This document shows positions 1 to 5,623 of a DNA stretch of 7,946 bases, in pieces. Made by a program: the position numbers and the translations under genes. The DNA comes from a bacterium (GTDB lineage: Bacteria; Ratteibacteria; UBA8468; B48-G9; JAFGKM01): positions 1 through 7,946 of the forward strand of contig JALNXB010000075.1 of NCBI GenBank assembly GCA_023230585.1, read 5' to 3'. The notes under the pieces are model-generated. The model saw only the letters and a list, made by a program, of their open reading frames with translations. It was not told the origin of the DNA and ran no database searches. The first letter of the stretch is position 1. Every line of letters begins with the position of its first letter.

Positions 1-24
1 AAATAAGGAACGATTGTCATTCCG
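1..24 (+). repeat. direct repeat, left copy
   Basis: Positions 1-24 match 7696-7719 in the same orientation at 23 of 24 bases; position 11 is C here and A in the right copy. The shared core contains GATTGTCATTCCG. The copy starts at the first base of the window, so the repeat may extend further left. It runs into the hairpin at 19-39, whose first arm starts with ATTCCG. The right copy has lost that palindrome after the shared core. This looks like a dispersed intergenic repeat rather than an attachment site, because other repeat families are shared by the same two regions. Confidence 0.65.
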
Positions 25-49
25 GACTTGATCCGGAATCTCGTTTTTT
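19..49 (+). terminator. hairpin plus T-run, terminator-like repeat
   Basis: ATTCCGGA at 19-26 and TCCGGAAT at 32-39 form a perfect 8-bp stem around the 5-nt loop CTTGA. After CTCG comes a run of six T at 44-49. This is the form of an intrinsic terminator for a + strand gene lying left of the window. The same kind of sequence (GTCATTCCGGA, short loop, TCCGGAATC) is also common as a dispersed bacterial intergenic repeat, so it may be a repeat that only happens to precede T residues. Confidence 0.45.
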
Positions 50-149
50 ACTACTTCTTTTTGAGGTTACATTAGAGATCCTTAAACAAGTTCAAGGTGA
101 CAGATTGGGGCGTTCAGGAGTCGAAAGAGTGGCATTTCCACCCAACTCA

Positions 150-186
150 CCTCTCTCATTGGGGGAGCTTGCTTTGTAAAGAGAGG
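150..186. repeat. inverted repeat with 23-nt loop
   Basis: CCTCTCT at 150-156 is complementary to AGAGAGG at 180-186, a perfect 7-bp stem closing 23 nt. A related CCTCTCT stretch lies at 7639-7645 in the other repeat block, but its complementary arm is not obvious there. It is probably part of the local dispersed-repeat mosaic. I assign no function. Confidence 0.4.
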
Positions 187-202
187 AACTTGTCCGCCGT
201 AG

Positions 203-255
203 CCAACCTACGCTAAAATACAAGCTTCGGCAGGTATACCTTGGCGTAGGAAGGC
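203..255. repeat. compound palindromic repeat, left copy
   Basis: The first half (203-234) contains CCTACGC, then TAAAATACAAG, then CTTCGGC. This is the same arm-loop-arm plan as the copies at 7436-7467 and 7589-7621. The second half (235-255) is the reverse complement of a short-loop version like that at 7489-7513, containing CCTTGGCGTAGG. CCTACGC (207-213) and GCGTAGG (244-250) are therefore perfectly inverted, and after a 2-nt mismatch the pairing continues with GCC and GGC. Two repeat units in opposite orientation thus form a larger hairpin. Confidence 0.65.
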
Positions 256-273
256 GTCTTTTGGCGTGACAAT

Positions 274-297
274 CCCCTCGGGGGTACTCGGGACAAA
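274..297. repeat. short CTCGGG hairpin repeat, left copy
   Basis: This 24-nt element matches 7753-7776 at 20 of 24 bases in the same orientation. It holds CTCGGG twice (278-... and 287-292) around GGTA, and as + strand RNA can fold with G-U pairs. The right copy folds better, CTCGAG with CTCGGG around CATA. It ends just before the -35 box of the tRNA promoter. Confidence 0.55.
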
Positions 298-300
298 AGG

Positions 301-329
301 TTGACAAAGATATACAAATATGTTATCAT
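301..329 (+). promoter_or_regulatory. sigma-70 type promoter of the tRNA gene
   Basis: A perfect -35 box TTGACA (301-306) and a -10 box TATCAT (324-329, five of six consensus bases) are 17 bp apart. TG at 321-322 adds an extended -10 element. Transcription would start near 336, leaving about 19 nt of leader before the mature tRNA at 355. It is the best promoter in the window. Since no clear second promoter is seen before 507, it could also feed the downstream gene cluster by readthrough. Confidence 0.8.
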
Positions 330-354
330 TATATAGCTTACTTCAAAAAATACA

Positions 355-427
355 GGGGGATTAGCTCAGTTGGGAGAGCACCAGACTGGCAGTCTGGGAG
401 TCAAGGGTTCAAGTCCCTTATCCTCCA
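355..427 (+). tRNA. tRNA-Ala (anticodon GGC)
   Basis: The sequence folds as a complete 73-nt cloverleaf. The acceptor stem GGGGGAT pairs with ATCCTCC (420-426) and the discriminator base is A427. The D arm is GCTC/GAGC. The anticodon stem CCAGA/TCTGG encloses the loop CTGGCAG, placing anticodon GGC at 388-390, which reads GCC and GCU. The T arm AAGGG/CCCTT carries the loop TTCAAGT. The third acceptor pair is G3:U70, the identity element read by alanyl-tRNA synthetase, which confirms alanine. The 3' CCA is not encoded and must be added by the CCA-adding enzyme. There is no intron. A T-rich stretch follows at 436-444. Confidence 0.97.
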
Positions 428-506
428 CTCTACCCTTTTTTCTTGTTATCCGTCACTTTTAAATTGTTACCATCCATCTCATAGAGGTGGAAAATAGGAG
501 GAACCC

Positions 507-1472
507 ATGAAACTTGGCGTATTTTTGGTTCTGTTTGGAGATTTAAAATTTGAGGAAGCTCTCGATAAAGCCCTTAAAATGGGTTTAGAGACTGTAGAAA
601 TAGGTACAGGTAATTACCCTGGCAATTCACATTGCAACCTTGAAGAATTACTGGCAGACAATTCTAAACTTGTAGAATTTCAGAAGGCTGTCCAAAAAAG
701 AGGTTTAGAAATATCTGCCCTCTCCTGTCACGGCAACCCTCTCCACCCTGACCCTGAAATTGCATCTACCCACAAGAAAGTTCAGAGAGACACTATTCTT
801 CTTGCTGAAAAACTTGGAATCGAACGGATTATCACTTTTTCTGGTTGTCCAGGGGATGGTCCAAACTCTAAATATCCCAACTGGGTTACATGTCCTTGGC
901 CTGAAGATTTTTCTAATATTCTAAAATGGCAATGGGAAAAGAAAGTTATTCCTTTCTGGAGAGAAGAAGTAGAGTTTGCAAAACAACATAAGGTTAAAGA
1001 AATTTGTCTTGAGATGCACCCTGGCTTTGTGGTTTATAATCCAGAAACATTGTTGACTTTAAGAGACGCTGCTGGAGAAGTAATAGGTGCTAATTTTGAC
1101 CCAAGCCATCTCACTTGGCAAGGGATAGACCCTATTATAGCTTTAAAAAAACTTAAAGGCACAATATATCACGTACACGCTAAAGATACAAAAATAGACA
1201 AATACAATACAGCAGTAAACGGAGTCCTTGATACAAAAACCTACCTTGATGAGATTAATCGTTCTTGGGTATTTAGAAGTGTTGGTTATGGAAACGGATA
1301 TGATTTCTGGAAAGATTTTGTTTCAACCTTAAGATTAGTCGGGTATGACGGAACTATAAGTATTGAGCATGAAGATAGTCTTATGAGCCCAGATGAAGGA
1401 TTAAAAAAAGCCATATCTTTACTTAAAGATGTTCTTATCAGAGAGCCGAAACCCAAAGCCTGGTGGGCTTAA
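507..1472 (+). CDS. sugar phosphate isomerase/epimerase-like TIM-barrel protein
   Basis: This 321-residue protein has the look of the xylose-isomerase-like TIM-barrel family (AP_endonuc_2, COG1082), whose members isomerise or epimerise sugars and sugar derivatives with a divalent metal. Visible signs are the first strand MKLGVFL, ALSCHGNPLHP at about 71-81, and likely metal ligands Glu169 (LEMHP), Asp198 (NFDPSH), His222 or His224 (HVHAKD) and Glu287 (SIEHED). There is no signal peptide, so it should be cytoplasmic. At 321 residues it is longer than many family members (about 260-290); the tryptophan-rich stretch around 125-151 and the segment around 228-268 may be family-specific inserts. 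The start is fixed by AGGAGG at 496-501, 5 nt before the ATG. It is the first gene of a tight cluster, with the next gene 10 nt downstream. No clear promoter of its own is visible in 428-495. The substrate cannot be deduced; IolE-like or 3-keto-sugar epimerase roles are possible. Confidence 0.88.
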   Translation: MKLGVFLVLFGDLKFEEALDKALKMGLETVEIGTGNYPGNSHCNLEELLADNSKLVEFQKAVQKRGLEISALSCHGNPLHPDPEIASTHKKVQRDTILLAEKLGIERIITFSGCPGDGPNSKYPNWVTCPWPEDFSNILKWQWEKKVIPFWREEVEFAKQHKVKEICLEMHPGFVVYNPETLLTLRDAAGEVIGANFDPSHLTWQGIDPIIALKKLKGTIYHVHAKDTKIDKYNTAVNGVLDTKTYLDEINRSWVFRSVGYGNGYDFWKDFVSTLRLVGYDGTISIEHEDSLMSPDEGLKKAISLLKDVLIREPKPKAWWA

Positions 1473-1482
1473 AAAGGTTACT

Positions 1483-2064
1483 ATGAAAAATATTAAAAAT
1501 CGGGTTAGCATAATAATTGGCGGGAGTGGCGGTCAAGGAATATTAACAGTAGGTAAAACTATTGCTTTAGCGGCTATGAAACAAAAACTTGAGGTATCAT
1601 ACTTACCCTCCTATGGCGCAGAAATGCGAGGTGGGTATGTGTACTGCTCAATAGTAATATCTTCTAAACAAGAAATTTTTTCTCCTATAAGTTCAGAATT
1701 AGATATTGGAGTTTTTATGAATGAGAAATCTTATAAGATGCTTGTTTCTCACCTAAGAAAGAATGCCGTTATGGTTTTAAACTCATCTCTTATTAAGGCT
1801 TTTCATAACAAAAACTTTAAAATATACAAAGCTCAAGCTACAGAAATAGCCGAAAAACTTGGTGATATCAAGAATGCCAATATGATTTTAGCTGGAACCC
1901 TCGGTAACATAATAAATAAATGTTTCTTCAAATTTAATATAAGTTCTTTATATGCAGGACTTGCTGAGATAATGCCCAATAAAGAGGTGTTTGAGAAGAG
2001 CAAAAAAAGTATAAAAACAGGATGGGAGTTGATAGGAAATGGACAATGTCAGCAAAACGATTGA
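1483..2064 (+). CDS. 2-oxoacid:ferredoxin oxidoreductase, gamma subunit
   Basis: The 193-residue product is the gamma subunit of a 2-oxoacid:acceptor oxidoreductase (OFOR; KorC/PorG/IorB type). These enzymes cleave CoA-dependently 2-oxoacids such as pyruvate or 2-oxoglutarate and pass electrons to ferredoxin. The nucleotide-fold signature GGSGGQG is at residues 13-19, and SYGAEMRGG at 43-51 is the family's second hallmark, most like the 2-oxoglutarate (KorC) branch. The length is normal for a separate gamma subunit. I chose ATG 1483 over an in-frame ATG at 1429: the earlier start would overlap the upstream gene by 44 nt and add residues with no family character, while 1483 follows AAAAGG at 1472-1477. 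The alpha and beta (thiamine diphosphate) subunits and the ferredoxin-like delta subunit are absent from the window, which is unusual because these genes normally sit together. The end overlaps rtcB by 26 nt. Confidence 0.92.
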   Translation: MKNIKNRVSIIIGGSGGQGILTVGKTIALAAMKQKLEVSYLPSYGAEMRGGYVYCSIVISSKQEIFSPISSELDIGVFMNEKSYKMLVSHLRKNAVMVLNSSLIKAFHNKNFKIYKAQATEIAEKLGDIKNANMILAGTLGNIINKCFFKFNISSLYAGLAEIMPNKEVFEKSKKSIKTGWELIGNGQCQQND

Positions 2065-3487
2065 GAAAATTAATGATTACAAATGGCTAATCCCCAAAAA
2101 AGATGATATGAGAGTCCCTGTTGTTATATATGCATCAGAATCTATTTTGGAAAAAGCCCTAACCGATAACACTCCGTTACAGTTAATTAATGTATCAAAA
2201 CTTAAAGGTATTACAAAATATTCTCTTGGCATGCCAGATGTTCATTGGGGCTATGGAGCCCCGATCGGTGGCGTTGGAGGTTTTGATGCTGAGTCGGGTA
2301 TTATTTCTCCTGGGTTTGTTGGATACGACATAAACTGTGGAGTAAGACTTTTAAGAAGCGATTTAATAGTATCAGACGTAAGTAAATATTTAGAACCTCT
2401 TATAAACACTCTATTTAACAATATACCTTCAGGCGTTGGTTCTGACGGACAGCTCAAATTGAAAAAGAAAGAGTTGGAAAAAGTGCTTAAAAATGGCTCG
2501 CTCTGGGCATTGGAAAATGGGTTTGGCTCTAAAGAAGATGCAGAAAATATTGAAGACAATGGACGAATTAAAGACGCAGACCCTAACGCTGTCAGCAATA
2601 GAGCTTACGAAAGAGGTGCTACTCAACTTGGAACATTAGGTTCTGGTAACCATTTTCTTGAAATTCAACAAGTGACTGATATTTATGATGAAGCAACAGC
2701 AAATGCTTTTGGAATATTCAAAAACCAGATAACTGTTATGCTACATTCAGGAAGTAGAGGTCTTGGATATCAGGTTTGTGATGATTATCTTGCTAAATTT
2801 GGAAAGGTAGCTTTAAAATATAATATTAAACTTCCCGACCGTCAGCTTGCTTGTGCACCTATAAATTCTCCTGAAGGTAAAAGATATTTTGGCGCTATGA
2901 GTGCAGCAGCAAATTATGCTTTTGCGAACAGACAGATTATGACCCATTTTGTTCGTGAAACTTTTGAATCGGTACTTAAAATTCCTTACCACCAAATAAA
3001 ACTTTCAACTGTCTATGATGTTGCTCACAATATATGTAAAAAAGAAACTCACAACGTTGACGGTATAATGAAAAAACTTTATGTACATAGAAAAGGCGCA
3101 ACAAGAGCTTTCCCAAAACAACACCCCGACTTGCCAGACAAGTATAAGCCCACTGGACAGCCAGTAATGATACCCGGTACAATGGGAACGGCATCTTATA
3201 TACTTATAGGGACTGAAAAAGCGATGGAAGAAACTTGGGGTAGCACCTGTCACGGTGCTGGAAGAGTTATGTCAAGGAAACAAGCAATTAAAGCAAGCGC
3301 TAACAGGTCTATATCTTCAGAACTTGCTATACAAGGTATTATTGTAAGAGGAGTAAGTAGAAAAGGGCTCGCAGAAGAAATGCCTGAAGCGTATAAAGAT
3401 GTAGATGAAGTAATAGAGACAGTTGAAGGGGCTGGAATTTCAAAAAAAGTTGCAAAAATGACCCCAATTGCTGTGATGAAAGGATGA
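2039..3487 (+). CDS. rtcB: RtcB, GTP- and Mn-dependent RNA-splicing ligase
   Basis: RtcB joins RNA ends carrying a 3'-phosphate or 2',3'-cyclic phosphate to a 5'-OH, through an enzyme-GMP intermediate. It serves tRNA splicing in archaea and eukaryotes and RNA repair in bacteria. All expected motifs are present: PDVHWGYGAP (66-75), the metal ligands Asp97 and Cys100 in GYDINCG, GSGNHF with Asn204 and His205, LHSGSRG with His236, DVAHN with His330, and STCHGAGR with His405, the histidine that carries GMP. Lys481 sits next to the C-terminus, as in Pyrococcus RtcB, whose known residues are offset by one or two. At 482 residues it is the long form; E. coli RtcB is about 408. There is no intein. 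The ATG lies 26 nt inside the upstream gene, with GGGAG at 2024-2028 as likely ribosome site, so translation is probably coupled. Neither archease nor RtcR, common partners elsewhere, is next to it. Confidence 0.97.
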   Translation: MDNVSKTIEKINDYKWLIPKKDDMRVPVVIYASESILEKALTDNTPLQLINVSKLKGITKYSLGMPDVHWGYGAPIGGVGGFDAESGIISPGFVGYDINCGVRLLRSDLIVSDVSKYLEPLINTLFNNIPSGVGSDGQLKLKKKELEKVLKNGSLWALENGFGSKEDAENIEDNGRIKDADPNAVSNRAYERGATQLGTLGSGNHFLEIQQVTDIYDEATANAFGIFKNQITVMLHSGSRGLGYQVCDDYLAKFGKVALKYNIKLPDRQLACAPINSPEGKRYFGAMSAAANYAFANRQIMTHFVRETFESVLKIPYHQIKLSTVYDVAHNICKKETHNVDGIMKKLYVHRKGATRAFPKQHPDLPDKYKPTGQPVMIPGTMGTASYILIGTEKAMEETWGSTCHGAGRVMSRKQAIKASANRSISSELAIQGIIVRGVSRKGLAEEMPEAYKDVDEVIETVEGAGISKKVAKMTPIAVMKG

Positions 3488-3499
3488 GTAAAGTCCTTA

Positions 3500-4093
3500 A
3501 TGGAAAAATTTATAATAGATAATCTTGAAGTGTGTTATACCAGCATATATAGGAATATAAAAATTCCACGAATTAAATTTGCGTATGGAGTATTAACGCT
3601 AATCCTTCCTTGTCACCAATATAGTAAAAAAGAAGAACTTCTTCAACGGCACAGCCGGTGGATTAAAAACAGATATTTATTATTCAAAGAGATAGAAGCG
3701 ATATCTAAACAAATTGTTATTTACCCTATTGAAGAAAATGATTTCAAACTTTTTGTTATAAACAAAATAGAGGAGTTCTCCAAAGAGTTAAATGTAGAAA
3801 CTAAAAAAATCATATTCAAAAAGTTAAAAAGCAGGTGGGGAAGTTGTACTAACGAAGGGGCGATAACAATAAACCTATTTTTAAGATTTCTTCCTGAAAA
3901 CCTTACCGAATATGTCGTTTTTCATGAAGTAGCACATCTATTAGAGCATAGGCACAATAAAACTTTTTACAATATAATTGACCAGAAGTTTTTTAATAAA
4001 GAAAAGATTGAAAAAAGATTGTCTGCATACTGGTACCTACTTTTTTCTAAATCTTTTAACACAAAAAATTTGAAGAAACACCATGAAAAATAA
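3500..4093 (+). CDS. YgjP-like zinc metallopeptidase (DUF45/M48-related)
   Basis: This 197-residue protein belongs to the YgjP/DUF45 family of predicted zinc metallopeptidases. The catalytic helix HEVAH is at 142-146 (zinc ligands His142 and His146, catalytic Glu143). A third ligand, His152, sits in RHNKTF, at the same distance as in YgjP proteins. The family's other hallmark, SRWGSC, is at 111-116, preceded by the typical basic segment. The N-terminal third is beta-rich and includes the HSRWIKNR stretch (51-58). There is no signal peptide or membrane segment, so it should be cytoplasmic. Its substrate is unknown; the relation to SprT/WLM proteases suggests processing of protein or protein-nucleic-acid complexes, but that is inference. 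It starts 12 nt after rtcB and overlaps the next gene by 11 nt. An ATG at 3484 that overlaps the rtcB stop is out of frame and runs to an early stop, so 3500 is preferred. Confidence 0.9.
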   Translation: MEKFIIDNLEVCYTSIYRNIKIPRIKFAYGVLTLILPCHQYSKKEELLQRHSRWIKNRYLLFKEIEAISKQIVIYPIEENDFKLFVINKIEEFSKELNVETKKIIFKKLKSRWGSCTNEGAITINLFLRFLPENLTEYVVFHEVAHLLEHRHNKTFYNIIDQKFFNKEKIEKRLSAYWYLLFSKSFNTKNLKKHHEK

Positions 4094-5048
4094 AGGATAT
4101 AGGAATGCTTTAGTTCTTGGAGGTGGCGGTGCAAAAGGTTTTGCCCATATCGGAGCAATTACAAAACTGGAAGAAGAATCTTTACGCCCTGATGTTATTT
4201 GTGGGACATCTTCTGGAGCACTTGCTGGAGCGTTCTACTCGATTTACAGAGAAAAAATTGAAGATTTTAAAGAGATTGAAAAAACAAGAGAGTTCAATAT
4301 ACTTAGTAAACTGGACCTTAGAGAAGTTAATTTTGAGGAAGACAAACAGAGTATTTTTTTTAAAACAATTTCAACAATTAAAACTAAGCTTTCTATGGTA
4401 AAAATGCTTAGAGATACATCTCTGTTAAAACCAAACGATGTCACCCCTATTTTTAAAAACCTGTTTGGAGACACACTTTTTGAACAGTTAGATATACCTT
4501 TCTACGCTGTTGCTTTTGACCTTGTATCAGGTAAAGATGTTTACATAAATAGCGGTCCATTATGGCAAGGTGTACTCGCTTCTTGTTCAATACCGGGAAT
4601 TTTTCCTCCAGTTGAATATAACGATATGCTTCTTGTTGACGGAGGTGTAACCAACAGGCTCCCTGTTAAATGTGCTGTTCTTTTAGGTGCAAAAAATATT
4701 CTTTGCGTAGATATTAGCGGTTCCACTACCTTGCAAGGGTTACTTAATTCTGTTGTTGATATTCATTTGAGGATAGATACTTTGACAACAGACAGATTTG
4801 ATATGTATAACAGTAGAATGGCAGACCTTATCGTCAAGCCTAACCTGGAAGATATGAAATGGCACGAATTTAAAAAACACCATTTTGCCATAGAAAAAGG
4901 AAATTACTCTATCAATGAGTTGCTTCCTTTAATTAAAAAACTAAGAAGTAGAACATATATCTATAAGAAAAATGTGCTTGCTTTTTTTGGTAAAAATGAA
5001 AAGAAAAGATTAAAATCTATTGAACAGGACAGTTATATTTTTATATGA
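4083..5048 (+). CDS. patatin-like phospholipase (RssA/NTE family)
   Basis: This 321-residue protein is a patatin-family serine hydrolase, a family that releases fatty acids from phospholipids or acyl esters using a Ser-Asp dyad. The oxyanion-hole loop GGGGAKG is at 13-19, the nucleophile elbow GTSSG at 41-45 with Ser43, and the DGG motif at 186-188 with catalytic Asp186. The conserved SIPGIFPPV (169-177) just before DGG is also typical. All catalytic parts are intact. No signal peptide or transmembrane segment is apparent, so it is a bacterial RssA-like cytoplasmic or membrane-peripheral form. The last ~50 residues are rich in lysine and may bind membrane surfaces (inference). Its ATG lies 11 nt inside the end of the metallopeptidase gene, with only a weak GAAGAA ribosome site, so translation is likely coupled. 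It is the last gene of the tight cluster; 102 nt separate it from the next gene. Confidence 0.93.
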   Translation: MKNKGYRNALVLGGGGAKGFAHIGAITKLEEESLRPDVICGTSSGALAGAFYSIYREKIEDFKEIEKTREFNILSKLDLREVNFEEDKQSIFFKTISTIKTKLSMVKMLRDTSLLKPNDVTPIFKNLFGDTLFEQLDIPFYAVAFDLVSGKDVYINSGPLWQGVLASCSIPGIFPPVEYNDMLLVDGGVTNRLPVKCAVLLGAKNILCVDISGSTTLQGLLNSVVDIHLRIDTLTTDRFDMYNSRMADLIVKPNLEDMKWHEFKKHHFAIEKGNYSINELLPLIKKLRSRTYIYKKNVLAFFGKNEKKRLKSIEQDSYIFI

Positions 5049-5150
5049 TGTGCTAATATTGGAATATGACAATCAATTATTATTAAAAGAAAAAATGACA
5101 AAAGGACATTTTTAGTATCAAGGTGTGCAAAATAAAAGAGAGAAAACATA

Positions 5151-5429
5151 ATGGCAGATTGCTTTTATCATACAGGGAAACCATCAACAACAAGATGTAA
5201 ACAGTGCGGAAGACCTCTTTGTTTGGAATGTCAAATTGTAAAACACGGAGGGATTTTTTGTAGTGAAAAATGTGCTAACGCATTTGGTGCTTTCGTTAAA
5301 AAGGCTGAAGAGATTGAATCAAAAAAAAGAAAAACTTCAAGTGTTACTCCTATTGTAAGAACAGTAATATTTTTAATTGTTCTATTTGTAATCTATTTTA
5401 TTATTAAAAAATTTTTGTTTACTAAATAA
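5151..5429 (+). CDS. small B-box-like zinc-finger membrane protein
   Basis: This 92-residue protein has an N-terminal cysteine/histidine cluster: Cys4, His7, Cys16, Cys19, Cys24, Cys27, His32, Cys37 and Cys41. The C-x2-H, C-x2-C, C-x4-C-x2-C spacing resembles the B-box-type zinc finger found at the start of many bacterial membrane proteins. A lysine/arginine-rich linker (about 50-61) is followed by one hydrophobic helix at about 70-85 and a basic tail ending at the C-terminus. The topology is probably single-pass with the zinc finger in the cytoplasm, by the positive-inside rule. The likely role is protein-protein interaction or membrane anchoring; no enzymatic activity is indicated. A purine-rich AAGAGAG lies about 8 nt before the ATG. 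The gene could be cotranscribed with the patatin gene or start from its own promoter in the 102-nt gap, where I see no convincing boxes. Confidence 0.85.
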   Translation: MADCFYHTGKPSTTRCKQCGRPLCLECQIVKHGGIFCSEKCANAFGAFVKKAEEIESKKRKTSSVTPIVRTVIFLIVLFVIYFIIKKFLFTK

Positions 5430-5460
5430 AACTTTTCGTCTTTTTTTGAACCAATAACTG

Positions 5461-5471
5461 CAACACTGTTG
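5461..5471. promoter_or_regulatory. small palindrome upstream of araB, possible operator
   Basis: CAACA and TGTTG flank a central C, a perfect 5+1+5 inverted repeat in the 194-nt gap between the zinc-finger gene and araB. It lies about 150 bp before the araB start. TGTTGTTAT occurs at 5466-5474 and again at 5572-5580, overlapping the likely -35 box. Two such sites could bind a regulator, but in AT-rich DNA chance is a serious alternative. Confidence 0.2.
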
Positions 5472-5573
5472 TTATTTACATTTTAACGCAAGAACCTCCC
5501 ATATTTATAAATACTCACAAACAGAACGTAAAAACCACAATTTCACTTATCTTCATTTGAATATCTATCCGTG

Positions 5574-5601
5574 TTGTTATACAATTATTAAAATATATAA
5601 C
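5574..5601 (+). promoter_or_regulatory. candidate araB promoter
   Basis: TTGTTA (5574-5579, four of six consensus bases) and TATAAC (5596-5601, five of six) are 16 bp apart, just before the strong ribosome site AGGAG at 5613-5617. The predicted leader is only about 15 nt. The surrounding DNA is very AT-rich, so other placements are possible. Separate transcription of araB fits the 194-nt gap before it. Confidence 0.4.
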
Positions 5602-5623
5602 AGTAAAATAACAGGAGAAGAAA

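Larger units (their letters stand above)
1..300. other. gene-free region packed with short repeats
   Basis: I find no credible gene in these 300 bases. The only open frame of any length, on the - strand at 92-307, has a composition dictated by the repeats and resembles no protein I know. The block holds a terminator-like hairpin at 19-49, an inverted repeat at 150-186, a compound palindromic repeat at 203-255 and a Y-shaped repeat at 274-297. Three of these repeat families reappear at 7436-7776. The block looks richer in G and C than the neighbouring genes. Confidence 0.75.

Noticed and set aside
92..307. 71-codon open frame on the - strand
   Set aside because: It lies wholly within the repeat block, and its sequence comes from the repeats and the promoter region; no recognisable protein and no ribosome site.
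1429..1482. Upstream ATG at 1429 as the start of the OFOR gamma gene
   Set aside because: It would overlap the previous gene by 44 nt and add 18 residues without family features; ATG 1483 has a suitable AAAAGG before it and gives the normal gamma-subunit N-terminus.
2251..2598. 115-codon antisense open frame inside rtcB
   Set aside because: It is the shadow of a highly conserved coding region, with low-complexity Ser/Leu/Pro composition and no independent support.
3484..3522. ATG overlapping the rtcB stop codon as a start for the metallopeptidase
   Set aside because: It is out of frame with the metallopeptidase and reaches a stop after a dozen codons.
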